Origin: Bdellovibrionales bacterium
Lineage (GTDB): Bacteria; Bdellovibrionota; Bdellovibrionia; Bdellovibrionales; UBA1609
Length of the DNA stretch: 54,664 nucleotides
Direction: 5' to 3'
Assembly (NCBI GenBank): GCA_019695175.1
Contig: JAIBAM010000016.1
Coordinates: 1 to 54,664 of the forward strand
Translations under genes and position numbers: made by a program
Shown here: piece after piece, positions 36,818 to 46,781 of the stretch
Layout: each line of letters opens with the position of its first letter
How positions within the stretch are numbered: the first letter of the stretch is position 1
Notes under the pieces: generated by a model
Seen by the model: only the letters and a program-made list of their open reading frames with translations
What the model was told of the DNA's origin: nothing
The model's database searches: none

Positions 36818-38134
36818 TTAGATTTCCAAAAACACTCGAGTGGGATCCTCAATACAATCTTTAACTCGCACTAAAAAACTCACAGATTCTCCTCCGTCAA
36901 TCATGCGATGATCATAGGATAAGGCCACATACATCATTGGACGAGCTACAATTTGACCTCCAACAACAATAGGTCTTTCTTCAATTTTGTGCATACCTAA
37001 TATTCCACTTTGGGGAGGATTTAAAATGGGAGTGGACATCAGCGACCCATAAACTCCACCATTACTAATGGTGAAGGTACCACCACTTAAATCATCCACA
37101 CTAATCTTTCCGTCCCGAGCTTTAAGAGCAAAGTTTTTAATTGCCAATTCAATCTCAAACAAAGACATTTGATCCGCATGACGAAGGACCGGAACCAAAA
37201 GACCTTTTTCTGTGCCCACAGCAATACCAATATGGTAGTGGTTGTTATAAATAATATCCTGTCCATCAATAAATGCATTTACTTTAGGGAAAGCCTTCAA
37301 AGCCTCAATAACAGCTTTTACAAAAAATCCCATAAAACCAAGAGAGACATTGTATTTTTCTTTGAATTTATCTTTGTATTGGTTGCGAATTTGACTCACT
37401 TTAGACATATCAATTTCATTGAAAGTGGTCAAAATAGCCGCCGTATGTTGGGCTTGTACCAAGCGCTCAGCAATTCGTTTGCGGATGGTCGTCATCGGCA
37501 CCCGTTGTGTTGCATTCCCATTTTGTAATGGTTTTTTTGCAGTAACTGGCGCCTGGATGGGGGAAGACGGTGTCGCTGGCGGAACCATCACCGGAGAAGA
37601 AGAAACTGTGGCACCTGCCCCCTGAACCGCTTCAAGAACATCCCCTTTCGTAAGACGACCCTCACGACCTGTTCCTATCACTGTTTTAGGATCCACATTA
37701 AATTCATGAACCGCACGACGAACCGCAGGACTAAATAAATTTGATTTATCACCATCGGAAGACTTTGTGGGTGCTGAACCAGTTGATTTTACTTCGGAAG
37801 ATTTTGTCTCAGAAGACCTTGGGTTCGTCACACCAGAGTTTGCCGACGAATTTGGATGCGTCGTCGTATTTGTAGAACTGGTGCCGGCACTTTTGGCAGT
37901 TGTATCTATCCGACCAATCTCTGCACCCACTTTTACCACATCACCCTCTTTGGCAAGAAGTTGGATCACCCCTGAATGTTCAGCCACCACTTCCACGCTG
38001 GCCTTATCAGTTTCAAGAGAAAGTAAAACTTCATCACGATTTACATATTCACCATTTTTTTTATTCCAACTGGCAATTGTTGCTTCGGTAATGGATTCTC
38101 CCACCGCAGGAACTTTAATACTCACTTTATCCAT
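36818..38134 (-). CDS. sucB: 2-oxoglutarate dehydrogenase E2, dihydrolipoyl succinyltransferase
   Basis: The ATG at 38134 has a perfect AGGAGG 6 bases upstream and gives 438 residues. An N-terminal lipoyl domain has the attachment Lys in ETDKASVEV (about residue 43). A Ser/Thr/Pro-rich linker follows. The E3-binding domain is [15 protein letters not shown] (about 140), with [11 protein letters not shown] after it. The catalytic acyltransferase domain ends with [16 protein letters not shown], containing the His and Asp of the active site. The GESITEA start and its place after sucA support succinyltransferase over acetyltransferase. Confidence 0.95.
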   Translation of the reverse strand: MDKVSIKVPAVGESITEATIASWNKKNGEYVNRDEVLLSLETDKASVEVVAEHSGVIQLLAKEGDVVKVGAEIGRIDTTAKSAGTSSTNTTTHPNSSANSGVTNPRSSETKSSEVKSTGSAPTKSSDGDKSNLFSPAVRRAVHEFNVDPKTVIGTGREGRLTKGDVLEAVQGAGATVSSSPVMVPPATPSSPIQAPVTAKKPLQNGNATQRVPMTTIRKRIAERLVQAQHTAAILTTFNEIDMSKVSQIRNQYKDKFKEKYNVSLGFMGFFVKAVIEALKAFPKVNAFIDGQDIIYNNHYHIGIAVGTEKGLLVPVLRHADQMSLFEIELAIKNFALKARDGKISVDDLSGGTFTISNGGVYGSLMSTPILNPPQSGILGMHKIEERPIVVGGQIVARPMMYVALSYDHRMIDGGESVSFLVRVKDCIEDPTRVFLEI

Positions 38135-38195
38135 TTCATCCTCCTTCACCATTTATTAAGTGAATGTGTCATTGAAAGACTCATCTATCTATCGA

Positions 38196-40967
38196 TTAAC
38201 TAAAACAACTTTCCACCAAATCACTTTGTTCTTTGTCGTGAATCTTACTCGAACCTACGGCCGGACTGGCTTTTAGCGCTCGACCTTTATATTCCAAATT
38301 AATTTTTCGACCCAAAACCGCAATTAAATCGAGTAAATGGGGTTGAATGTACGTCCACGCACCCATGTTTTGGGGCTCTTCTTGGGCCCAAATTATTTTT
38401 TTGAGTTTTGGCAGCCCATTAACGATAGGATTGAGCTGAGTTAATGGAAAAGGATAAAGCTGTTCCACTCGCACGAGGGCAATGTGATCCAGATTTTGGT
38501 ATTTTTCGCCACGCATCTTTTCCAAGTCATAGAATAATTTACCTGAACACAGGACCAGAGTTTCAATTTTTTTTGTTTGATACTGAGAAGGGTCAAATAA
38601 AACTTCTTGAAAAAATCCTTCTGACAACTCCTTAATATCCGAAATGACCTGGGGGTGCCTTAATAAGGACTTAGGTGACATGACTACCAGTGGTTTTCTA
38701 AAGTCACGACGAACTTGACGTCGCAATACATGGAAAAAATTAGCAGGAGTCGTTATATTCACCACTTGCATATTCGCCTGGGCACAGAGCTGCAAAAATC
38801 TTTCAAGACGAGCACTGGAGTGCTCTGGCCCTCCGCCCTCATAACCATGGGGTAACAGCATGGTAAGCCCGGAACCTCGAACCCATTTTTCTTCACCACT
38901 GGAAACAAATTGGTCGATGATAATTTGTGCCCCGTTGGCGAAGTCACCAAACTGAGCTTCCCAAACGGTTAGATAAGTGGGGTCGGAACAGGAGTTACCA
39001 TATTCAAAACCCAGCACTGCCATTTCGGAAAGAGAAGAGTTATAAACCACAAACTCCCCTTGATCCGGGTTGAGCATGGCAATGGGGCAATATTCTTTTC
39101 CAGACTTTGTATCAAAGTAAACCGACTGTCTATGGGTAAAGGTTCCTCTTTTACAATCTTGTCCTGAAAGTCGAACGGGGGTTCCCTCCGCACAAAGAGT
39201 TCCGTAAGCTAAAAGCTCACCAAGCGCCCAGTCAATTTTTCCCGAGGCAATCATTTCATGTCGAGAGTGGATTAGTTTTGCAATTTTGGGATGCAAGTTA
39301 AAGTCAGAAGGTTCTGAGGTTAACAAATGACCCACTTTTGCCACCACATCAGAACTCACTTTGGTAAGAGCTTTGTCATTAAAATCTTCCAAAAGCCCCC
39401 TTCTTAAACCTTTCCAAGCACCTTCGAAGGCATTGGGTTTAATAACAGGTGGCTTTTTTCGAGTTTGCTCCAAAAGACTTTGTAAGTTGTTCATTTTTTC
39501 TTGATAAAACTTTTCAGCCTCAGCCAAAGGCAAAACACCTTCCTGATTTAATTTTTCCGAATAAATCTTCATTAAAGTGGGATGATTTTTTATTTTTTCA
39601 TACATAAGAGGCTGCGTAAATGCGGGTTCATCCCCCTCATTATGTCCAAAACGCCTATAACAGATAATGTCTATGACAATATCCTCTCCAAACTCTTGTC
39701 GAAAGCGCAAAGCCATCTCCATAGCTCTTACGCAGGCTTCCACATCGTCTCCGTTCACTAGAAGAATAGGAGCTTTAATTGTTTTAGAAACATCCGAAGA
39801 ATAAATCGAAGTTCTTGAATCTTTCGGATCTGTAGTGAACCCAATTTGATTATTGATAATCAAATGTAAAGTTCCACCCACACGGTAACCAGGCAATTGG
39901 GAAAGTTGCAAAGTTTCACTCACTACCCCTTGTCCGGCAAAGGCCGCATCCCCGTGGATCAAAATAGGAAGCACCTTTTTTCGTTGAACTGTGTCTTTTC
40001 TACGTCGTTGTTTCGCTCGTGTCATACCTAAAACTACAGGATTCACTGCCTCTAAGTGAGAGGGATTAAAAGCCAAACTGACGTGACATGGCCCACGATT
40101 GGTCAACTTATCAGTGGAGTATCCCAAGTGGTATTTCACATCTCCATCATAGCCAAAATCGTTACGATTCAAGCCATCAAATTCCGTAAAAATAATTTCC
40201 AACGCCTTGTTCATGAAGTTAGCTAGAACATTAATACGACCCCTGTGGGCCATACCAATCACAATCTCCTCAACATCAATGGGGGGACCATATTTAACCA
40301 CAGCTTCGAGCATGGGAATCAGAGCATCTCCCCCTTCAATGGAAAATCGTTTGGCTCCCACATAACGGGTGTGGATAAATTTTTCCAAACACTCCGTCCG
40401 AGTTAACTGTTGTAGAATCTCTTTACGATCCTCTGCGCTAAGCTGCAATTGAGACTGGTTTTGTTCCAATTCCTTGCGAAACCAGTCTCGAACTTCCAGA
40501 CGGCACTCCCCCAGTTGAGCGGTCAGAGTTTGACAATAACTTTTCTCTAGAAATTGGATGATTTCAGCCAAGGTGGCTTCTGGTAATCCTAAAACTTTAC
40601 CCACCTGAAACCTTTCCTGAAGATGGCTTTCATTTAAGTGAAAGTTTTTCAGTTCAAAAAAGTTTTTATGGGAATTCGTTTTGAACTGAAGAGGGTCTAA
40701 GTTCGCCTTGAGATGACCATAAGTTCGATATGTTTCAATCAAATTGTAAACATTCAATTCATCACTGGAAAAGGATGCCCCCTTGTTGGGAATCGATTGG
40801 TTGTTTGCAAACTCCATCCCCGCAAAAAACATCTTCCATTCCTCAGAGAGAGTGTCAGGTTGTTGCTGAAATTGTTGAAACAAACCTTCAATATATTCTA
40901 AATTGGGTCGATTTAAATAACTGAATTTTTCCAAGCAGTTGCCTCGTTTTAGACCGGAGCTCATCAA
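38196..40967 (-). CDS. sucA: 2-oxoglutarate dehydrogenase E1 component
   Basis: This thiamine-diphosphate enzyme decarboxylates 2-oxoglutarate in the TCA cycle. The 923-residue protein has the E2-binding N terminus (RPNLEYIEGLFQQF). VGMAHRGRINVLAN-type motifs (IGMAHRGRINVLANFMNK) and YHLGYS follow. The ThDP/Mg site region contains HGDAAFAGQGVVSETLQLSQ and INNQIGFTTDP. The Glu-rich stretch RFGHNEGDEPAFTQP and the C-terminal transketolase-like domain (FEYGNSCSDP, WEAQFGDFANGAQ) are present. It is the first gene of sucA-sucB-lpd, with its promoter presumably in 40968-41208 shared with the divergent AsmA-like gene. Confidence 0.96.
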   Translation of the reverse strand: MMSSGLKRGNCLEKFSYLNRPNLEYIEGLFQQFQQQPDTLSEEWKMFFAGMEFANNQSIPNKGASFSSDELNVYNLIETYRTYGHLKANLDPLQFKTNSHKNFFELKNFHLNESHLQERFQVGKVLGLPEATLAEIIQFLEKSYCQTLTAQLGECRLEVRDWFRKELEQNQSQLQLSAEDRKEILQQLTRTECLEKFIHTRYVGAKRFSIEGGDALIPMLEAVVKYGPPIDVEEIVIGMAHRGRINVLANFMNKALEIIFTEFDGLNRNDFGYDGDVKYHLGYSTDKLTNRGPCHVSLAFNPSHLEAVNPVVLGMTRAKQRRRKDTVQRKKVLPILIHGDAAFAGQGVVSETLQLSQLPGYRVGGTLHLIINNQIGFTTDPKDSRTSIYSSDVSKTIKAPILLVNGDDVEACVRAMEMALRFRQEFGEDIVIDIICYRRFGHNEGDEPAFTQPLMYEKIKNHPTLMKIYSEKLNQEGVLPLAEAEKFYQEKMNNLQSLLEQTRKKPPVIKPNAFEGAWKGLRRGLLEDFNDKALTKVSSDVVAKVGHLLTSEPSDFNLHPKIAKLIHSRHEMIASGKIDWALGELLAYGTLCAEGTPVRLSGQDCKRGTFTHRQSVYFDTKSGKEYCPIAMLNPDQGEFVVYNSSLSEMAVLGFEYGNSCSDPTYLTVWEAQFGDFANGAQIIIDQFVSSGEEKWVRGSGLTMLLPHGYEGGGPEHSSARLERFLQLCAQANMQVVNITTPANFFHVLRRQVRRDFRKPLVVMSPKSLLRHPQVISDIKELSEGFFQEVLFDPSQYQTKKIETLVLCSGKLFYDLEKMRGEKYQNLDHIALVRVEQLYPFPLTQLNPIVNGLPKLKKIIWAQEEPQNMGAWTYIQPHLLDLIAVLGRKINLEYKGRALKASPAVGSSKIHDKEQSDLVESCFS

Positions 40968-41208
40968 AAGTTTGATTTCAACTTTAGTGACCTCTGGATA
41001 GAAAATTATTTTATTGAATGTTCAGTAAACTATAACAAGAATTAGGTGTAACTGACATCAAAGTAATGCAACGCGCTGTTGATTTATACTTCTATAGAAC
41101 CAGTTCAGAAAGGACACTTTAGCAACAACTGGCTCTTGGACCAACGACGTGAAGCACGGTTTTTTTAAATAAAATTTGGCCCAAAAGCAAACAAGGAAAT
41201 TATTCATC

Positions 41209-44193
41209 ATGAGAATATTCATATTTATTTTCAAAAAAACCTTAAAATTATTCTTATTTAATCTCATCCTTAGCGGTGTCGTTTTAGGTTTTTTATTTTT
41301 AGCTCCCGACCTTTGGGCTCCGCCTTTAGTCAAAAAACTCACCAACAAATGCAGTCAGTGGGTCGCAGGTCAATGTTCCATTTCATCCCTGCGTCTGGTT
41401 CATATTCTTCCTCTCACTTTGCGGGCTGAAATGGTTAAAATACAACCTGAAAATCCCGCTCACGGATCGATAGCATCTGATGCTTTAGAGTTGGGAGTAT
41501 CCATTGCCAATCTTAAAAAGGACTGGCACAGGCCCCGTTTGGATTTCACTGTGCAGTTGATAAAGCCAAGTTTTCACTTCTTGGGAGGTGAAAAAAAAGA
41601 TTCGACCGAAGAATCATCACCTTCATCTGGGCTCAAAATTCCCTTTCTTCGTTGGCCCAAAGAGGTGAAGCCTCAACTCATCATCTGGGATGCCTCGTTT
41701 CATTTGAAAGTCCAGGAGGGTGAACTTCAAATTCAAAAAGAAGCACAAAAATATTTGGCCTCAGATTTTTCGTTGGATTTCGAAATCCATTCTTTTCGTC
41801 AAATGGAATATAAACCCAAAGTTTTCCTAAAGGGCCTGATCTCTACTCAAGGGTCTTCAATGTCCGTTCCAATACAGCTTGGAGCTGAAGATCTGACCGT
41901 CAATGTTGAAGGAATAAAAGTAAATAAAAGTAGTTTAATTATTGCGGGGTTCCAATCCACCTTGGATGGGTCCTACGTTTGGGTCAATGGAGACAGTCAG
42001 TTTCTTTTGAAGATTTTACCCACAAAAGTGAATGAATTGCCCGAAGAATTCAAACCTCCAGGAAATTGGAAGGGTCATTTTGCTGGTGAATTCCAAGCTC
42101 AACATCGCAACGATCTGGGCTGGCAAGTCAATGGTGCCCTCCAAAGCCATGAGCTCACCGCCGCCCTAGATATAAATAAGAATAATTTAAAAATAAAGGG
42201 CGAATTCAAAACAGAATGGCGCTTTCGAATGCATTATGCCCAAGAAGTTCCTGGCATCACTACCGGAGAATTCCAAATTGAAGAAGTGGCTTTGAACGCT
42301 GACCTGTCCCCAGTTAGTCTCGAGTACAGTACTTGGTTCAGCAAAAAAGCGGGGTTACCCCTGTGGGTAGACCTCGTGGGAGTGGGCACAGAAAAAAAAT
42401 TGGAGATTAAAAAAGGCAACATCCGCTTAGATCATTTAGGTTTGGATTATTCGGGTCAAATAAATTGGGCCAAAGCCTCCCCTGAAATTCTATTAAACTG
42501 GAGTCTAAAGGAAACCTCACTGGCGGGACTGGATCGCCTTATCCCTCAATTTCAAGGCAAAACTATACTGGGTTCTGTACAATCTTATGGTGAGGTTCGC
42601 GGCTCTTCTTTGAAAATAAGTGACCTCATCACAAAAGTTAACTCTTTAAAACTTTCCCTCAACCAATCGGAATTCCATTGGCCCAACAAAAACCCCGCAG
42701 AAAAAACTTTTTTCGGAGATGGTAAACTTAATTTAAACACTGAATTAAAAGGACAATTCAAAGGCACTGAAGTACAAAACATCCTCGGCACTGGAACCAT
42801 GGATTTGACCAACTTGAAACTCAATTTTTCTGCTGATGTCGATAAACCTAAATATTGGCCACTCCAACTCAATTACCAATTCAATTTCACCCCTGAAAAA
42901 CTCCAAATTTCTGCTTTAAAAATAAAAACTCAAAATTCCTTGCTCTCAACAAAAGGAGTTGTGGTCTTTGAGAAACTAAAATGGAAACCCCAATTACAAC
43001 TTCATTTAAATCCACTAGATCTCAATGAAACAAAAAAAATATTTTTCGCGGATAAATCGTTCGACTTTAAAGGTCAGGGTCAGGGTCAAATAAACTTAAT
43101 TGGTGATTATCTCGTAGAGGAAGGATTCCCCAACAGTCCCCTTGCGCTACAAGGAAAATTAGATTTTGCAAAATTAATACTTATTAAGAAGAAGATTCCG
43201 TCCCCCCCTGATGATAAAATGGCTCACAAAAAACCAGAGGATCTTAAAAATGAAATCCAAAAAAATCTATTGCCTACTTGGCCCCTATTTCAACTGACAA
43301 ATTTAGACATCAACTGGCAAGTTGAAAAAATACTTTTTGAAGATTTTTATTTAGGAACAGGTTTAATCAAAAGCCAACTTCATGAAAGTTATTTGGATTT
43401 TTCAGGCTCCTTAAACCACTTTCTGGGAGGACGTTTAGATATACAAAAAACCAGAATCACCCCTTTAGTTTCACCTCCAGGTCTTACTTTAGAAGTGAAG
43501 TGGGATCACATCCAAGCCAATTCACTTTTGACCTTGATATCCCCTGCACAAAAGGACCTTTTGCAAGGTTCTATATCGGGTCAAATCAATGCCATGGGCC
43601 CCCTTATACCCGATGAAAAGAGAAATCTGAAATACTCTAACATATCCATTTCAGGTTTTGGTAAAATCGATCCGGGTGAATTTATTCCCTGGAATTTGTC
43701 AAAAAAATTCAGTGAAGCCCTTATGGGTATCGGACTGTTTAAGGGTTCTCAAAACAAAAGTTCAACCCTTGGGTTTTCTGGAGACCTGAATTTCCAAACC
43801 CAAGATGGAAATCTGTTGTTAAAAAGGGCTTTGCTTTTAATGAAAAATCAAAATCTTTTGGACTTAAAAGGACAAATCTCCTCTCAAGAAGAACTCACCC
43901 TAGATGGGTCGGCCCATATTGCCAGTCTTAATTTAGGTACCCTTATCCCCCAATCTGCCAAAGACCCTAACGGGAGGCTGGTGTTACCTTTAAGCATCCG
44001 GGGAAAACTGCGTCAGCCCCAGTTCGTATTAAAAAATACGATTCAAGGTTTCATCAAAAATGCCTTAACCAACGAAGCGCAACAGCAACTCAATAATATT
44101 AAAGAAAAGGCTAAGAACCAAATCAGTGAAGAGCTCGAAAAAGGAAAAAATAAATATTTAGATGAACTCAAAAAAAGGGTACAAGGCTTGTAG
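41209..44193 (+). CDS. Large AsmA/TamB-like envelope protein
   Basis: The ATG at 41209 has AAGGAA about 10 bases upstream and gives 994 residues. An N-terminal membrane helix (about residues 13-35) anchors a very long beta-rich periplasmic body with repeated LxLxxxxLxG strand patterns. The C-terminal 250 residues resemble an AsmA-type C-terminal domain (SGDLNFQTQDGNLLLKRALL, then LDLKGQISSQEELTLDGSAH). The protein ends in a charged helix rich in Lys and Glu. AsmA-like proteins are thought to form grooves that carry phospholipid from inner to outer membrane. The family call is based on architecture and style; the substrate is unknown. It is divergent from sucA. Confidence 0.75.
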   Translation: MRIFIFIFKKTLKLFLFNLILSGVVLGFLFLAPDLWAPPLVKKLTNKCSQWVAGQCSISSLRLVHILPLTLRAEMVKIQPENPAHGSIASDALELGVSIANLKKDWHRPRLDFTVQLIKPSFHFLGGEKKDSTEESSPSSGLKIPFLRWPKEVKPQLIIWDASFHLKVQEGELQIQKEAQKYLASDFSLDFEIHSFRQMEYKPKVFLKGLISTQGSSMSVPIQLGAEDLTVNVEGIKVNKSSLIIAGFQSTLDGSYVWVNGDSQFLLKILPTKVNELPEEFKPPGNWKGHFAGEFQAQHRNDLGWQVNGALQSHELTAALDINKNNLKIKGEFKTEWRFRMHYAQEVPGITTGEFQIEEVALNADLSPVSLEYSTWFSKKAGLPLWVDLVGVGTEKKLEIKKGNIRLDHLGLDYSGQINWAKASPEILLNWSLKETSLAGLDRLIPQFQGKTILGSVQSYGEVRGSSLKISDLITKVNSLKLSLNQSEFHWPNKNPAEKTFFGDGKLNLNTELKGQFKGTEVQNILGTGTMDLTNLKLNFSADVDKPKYWPLQLNYQFNFTPEKLQISALKIKTQNSLLSTKGVVVFEKLKWKPQLQLHLNPLDLNETKKIFFADKSFDFKGQGQGQINLIGDYLVEEGFPNSPLALQGKLDFAKLILIKKKIPSPPDDKMAHKKPEDLKNEIQKNLLPTWPLFQLTNLDINWQVEKILFEDFYLGTGLIKSQLHESYLDFSGSLNHFLGGRLDIQKTRITPLVSPPGLTLEVKWDHIQANSLLTLISPAQKDLLQGSISGQINAMGPLIPDEKRNLKYSNISISGFGKIDPGEFIPWNLSKKFSEALMGIGLFKGSQNKSSTLGFSGDLNFQTQDGNLLLKRALLLMKNQNLLDLKGQISSQEELTLDGSAHIASLNLGTLIPQSAKDPNGRLVLPLSIRGKLRQPQFVLKNTIQGFIKNALTNEAQQQLNNIKEKAKNQISEELEKGKNKYLDELKKRVQGL

Positions 44194-44240
44194 CCCATAA
44201 AATAATTATGTTAAAACAGGTCCAAACAGGTAATACAAAA

Positions 44241-45176
44241 ATGCCCTCACAAAAAAATAATAAAAATTTAGACATTGCCACACAAGCCTCAGCTGAAACT
44301 GTGGACTTTTTAAATTGGGTAGGTATGGAAAAGGTAGAGCTTCCTTTTTTATGGAAAACCCAAACCGGGGAAGAGTTTTTAATTCCCGCCCACTGGGATG
44401 TGGGAGTTTCATTGAACAAACCTGTTCGCGGCATTCATATGTCAAGAATTTATACTAGCTTGCAAGATAGGCTTTTTTCCCAAGCTTTATCCTTTAATCT
44501 ATTACAAGACATTTTAGAAAAAATCATCCGTGAACAAGAAGGCCTGAGTAGTTCCGGTCAAATACTAACTAAATTTAATTTACCTTTAAAAGTGCCTTCT
44601 TTACTGAGTCAGAATAACGGGTGGCGATACTACCCCGTACAGTTTTTGGTAAGTAAATCATTAAATAACACCGAGACCTCAAAGGAAATTATCTCCTCAC
44701 GACTGCAATTTGAATTATTATATTCCAGCACCTGTCCCTGCTCCGCTGAACTAGCTAAACAAACAATAATGAATCAGTTCACCACAGACTTTTCCAAAAA
44801 AAATGAGATTCACAAAATAGAATTCCCAAATTGGCTCGAGAAAAATATGCAAATAGCCACACCCCATGCCCAAAGGAGTCGAGCTCAAATATCAGTTGGC
44901 ATTCGCGATCACAAAAACCTTGTGAGCGTAGAAAAGCTTATCTCACTGTGCGAAAAAGCTTTGGGCACCCCCGTTCAGGCAGTAGTAAAACGGATGGATG
45001 AGCAAGAATTCGCTCGACTTAATGGATCCAATAAAATGTTTTGTGAGGATGCCGCACGTAGACTCAGTGGAGTTCTCAAACACCAAAAAAATTTAACCGA
45101 CTGCTCAATCAAAGTGGAACATCAAGAAAGCTTGCATGCGCACAACGCCGTTGCAAAAATCAAATTTAAATTTTGA
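44241..45176 (+). CDS. folE2: GTP cyclohydrolase FolE2 (type IB)
   Basis: It converts GTP to dihydroneopterin triphosphate, the first step to folate and to the preQ1 precursor of queuosine. The ATG at 44241 (AGG 11-13 bases upstream) gives 311 residues; an ATG at 44208 without a ribosome binding site would add 11. Family marks are the VSLNKPVRGIHMSRIY segment, the active-site cysteine stretch SSTCPCSAELAKQ, HAQRSRAQISV, and the Glu/Phe-Cys-Glu-Asp-Ala-Ala-Arg stretch near the end. FolE2 uses varied metals and often serves where zinc is scarce. It fits with queA and tgt at 20-22 kb. Confidence 0.93.
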   Translation: MPSQKNNKNLDIATQASAETVDFLNWVGMEKVELPFLWKTQTGEEFLIPAHWDVGVSLNKPVRGIHMSRIYTSLQDRLFSQALSFNLLQDILEKIIREQEGLSSSGQILTKFNLPLKVPSLLSQNNGWRYYPVQFLVSKSLNNTETSKEIISSRLQFELLYSSTCPCSAELAKQTIMNQFTTDFSKKNEIHKIEFPNWLEKNMQIATPHAQRSRAQISVGIRDHKNLVSVEKLISLCEKALGTPVQAVVKRMDEQEFARLNGSNKMFCEDAARRLSGVLKHQKNLTDCSIKVEHQESLHAHNAVAKIKFKF

Positions 45177-45266
45177 AGCATGTTTTTTACAACTTTGGTT
45201 CTTTTTACAAAATTTTTTTTAATTCAATGAAATCTTAAAAGAATTGAACCCGTCGATCCTAATTTC

Positions 45267-46472
45267 TCATGGCTTAGTAATCCAACGATGCTCACTCTTG
45301 TTGTAAGTATAACCGAATTGAGTTAATGCCGAAAAGACAAGTTCTTCGAGCCCAGAACTACCTACAGCATCAGACACTAGATTAAATTTTCCCAGTCCCC
45401 ATGTTTGTTCAAATTGTTCCCGGGGTATAAGCCCTTTCGGATAATTTAAAAATTTTATTTTTTTCTTTCCGGCATCAATCCATTCTCTAACGGCACTTGA
45501 ATTGGGGTGGATAAAAACTAAGTCCCTCTGCTGCAGCACAAGAAGGGCTGCAATAAATTGAATTTCAGGATCAGAAAGCTCCAACCTCGAATGAACGCTT
45601 GATTGAACAACTCCTTCCCAATCGCCATCACCTAAATCGAATAAAAAATTTAGGTCTACAGCACCTGGATTTAAAGGATCTCTTACTGTTTTATTTTGAT
45701 CCCTCGGACTCAGCGTTAATCTACCTAAAAGTCGCTCGAACAAACCAAACGTAGTGCCAATTCTATTCTCTGTAACCGACTTGTAGCCCAGTTTTTTAGC
45801 GATTGCTGTAATAAAATCTAATATCTCACTATTCATAGTTGTTTCCAGTGGTAGAATCTTTACCAAAAGTTGACTTATAGAAATAAAGTCAATGTAATTT
45901 GAAAAAAAACTTGATTCACTTTTAACAAGAACCGTAGCAGATAAACGAACCGAAGGTGCCCCCTCACTAATAATTTCAAATTCGCCAAAATTCCCTTTCG
46001 GTGGTGTTACATCTTTAATAATAAACTTTATGTTTTTCCATGGTGGCAAAAAATTCGGTCTAGATAAGGGGGCTTGAGACTGCTCCCCAAAGATATCAAC
46101 TGTAATGGTTGGTATATAATGGATCCAGGCATATTCTCCCCCTACAAATTGACTGATTAAATTTAAACCTGAACGTACTAATTCGGGGGTACCCCCCAAA
46201 ATAGAAGCCCTCAATATTAAATTGCCTCTAATTTCAGACGTCGCAACCCACTCTTCCCTTGTTCCTTCAAGTTGAAAACGTACATTTCCAATAATAGTTG
46301 AAGATCTGGGTTCCTCCTGAATGCTTATCCACTCTAATAACTTTGCAAGATCACTTTCTGCGCTGCTTGGGGGTGGTAAAAGAACTGCGCAATCCCAAAC
46401 GGTGTTCGCAAATGAGGACCATACAATAAAAAGAAACAGTTTCAATGCTAGTAATGATCTAAAATTTTTCAT
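45267..46472 (-). CDS. Orphan exported protein, unknown function
   Basis: The 401-residue product has a signal peptide (LALKLFLFIVWSSFANT, cleavage near residue 24) and a Cys soon after it (WDCAVL). The body mixes strands and helices with no recognised domain. The ribosome binding site is weak. It is AT-rich and divergent from another orphan exported gene (46782). The two share a short start after cleavage (a Cys followed by a hydrophobic pair), which is too little to call them related. Confidence 0.6.
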   Translation of the reverse strand: MKNFRSLLALKLFLFIVWSSFANTVWDCAVLLPPPSSAESDLAKLLEWISIQEEPRSSTIIGNVRFQLEGTREEWVATSEIRGNLILRASILGGTPELVRSGLNLISQFVGGEYAWIHYIPTITVDIFGEQSQAPLSRPNFLPPWKNIKFIIKDVTPPKGNFGEFEIISEGAPSVRLSATVLVKSESSFFSNYIDFISISQLLVKILPLETTMNSEILDFITAIAKKLGYKSVTENRIGTTFGLFERLLGRLTLSPRDQNKTVRDPLNPGAVDLNFLFDLGDGDWEGVVQSSVHSRLELSDPEIQFIAALLVLQQRDLVFIHPNSSAVREWIDAGKKKIKFLNYPKGLIPREQFEQTWGLGKFNLVSDAVGSSGLEELVFSALTQFGYTYNKSEHRWITKP

Positions 46473-46781
46473 AGCTCAATTCTCGCTTTGACCCTGTTCA
46501 GGAACTAAATCATCTGGACAAAGAAGTCCTGAATGAGCTCTTAAAAATGGAAATACAAAATCCTATTGAAAGAATAATACCCATCTCAAAAACTGATTTT
46601 TCTGTCGAAATCCTTTAAATCAATGTCTTACTGGCAAGATAATTGCCGTTTAACGTCATAAAATTACAAATTAAGTTTTCTTGAGGAAAGCTTTCTGAAA
46701 AGCCATGTAATAAAGCATGGTTTATCAAGAAACTATTTGGATTGTTAGAGTGGGCTCGTAAAACTGAATAGTTGTTAAGAT
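46473..46781. other. Intergenic region with a possible coding remnant
   Basis: The 309 bp separate two divergent orphan genes and should hold both promoters; I see no convincing boxes. On the plus strand, 46488-46618 is an open frame without a start codon, reading FDPVQELNHLDKEVLNELLK and on to a TAA. Its helical, Glu/Leu-rich composition looks coding, so it may be the 3' stub of a lost gene. Confidence 0.35.

Noticed and set aside
37767-38159. 130-codon plus-strand ORF opposite sucB
   Set aside because: It is antisense to the lipoyl domain and linker; its low-complexity Ser/Thr/Val content mirrors the linker codons.
41058-41348. 96-codon minus-strand ORF at the sucA/AsmA intergenic region
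   Set aside because: It overlaps the start of the AsmA-like gene in antisense and has no family or ribosome binding site. The gap is better read as a divergent promoter region.
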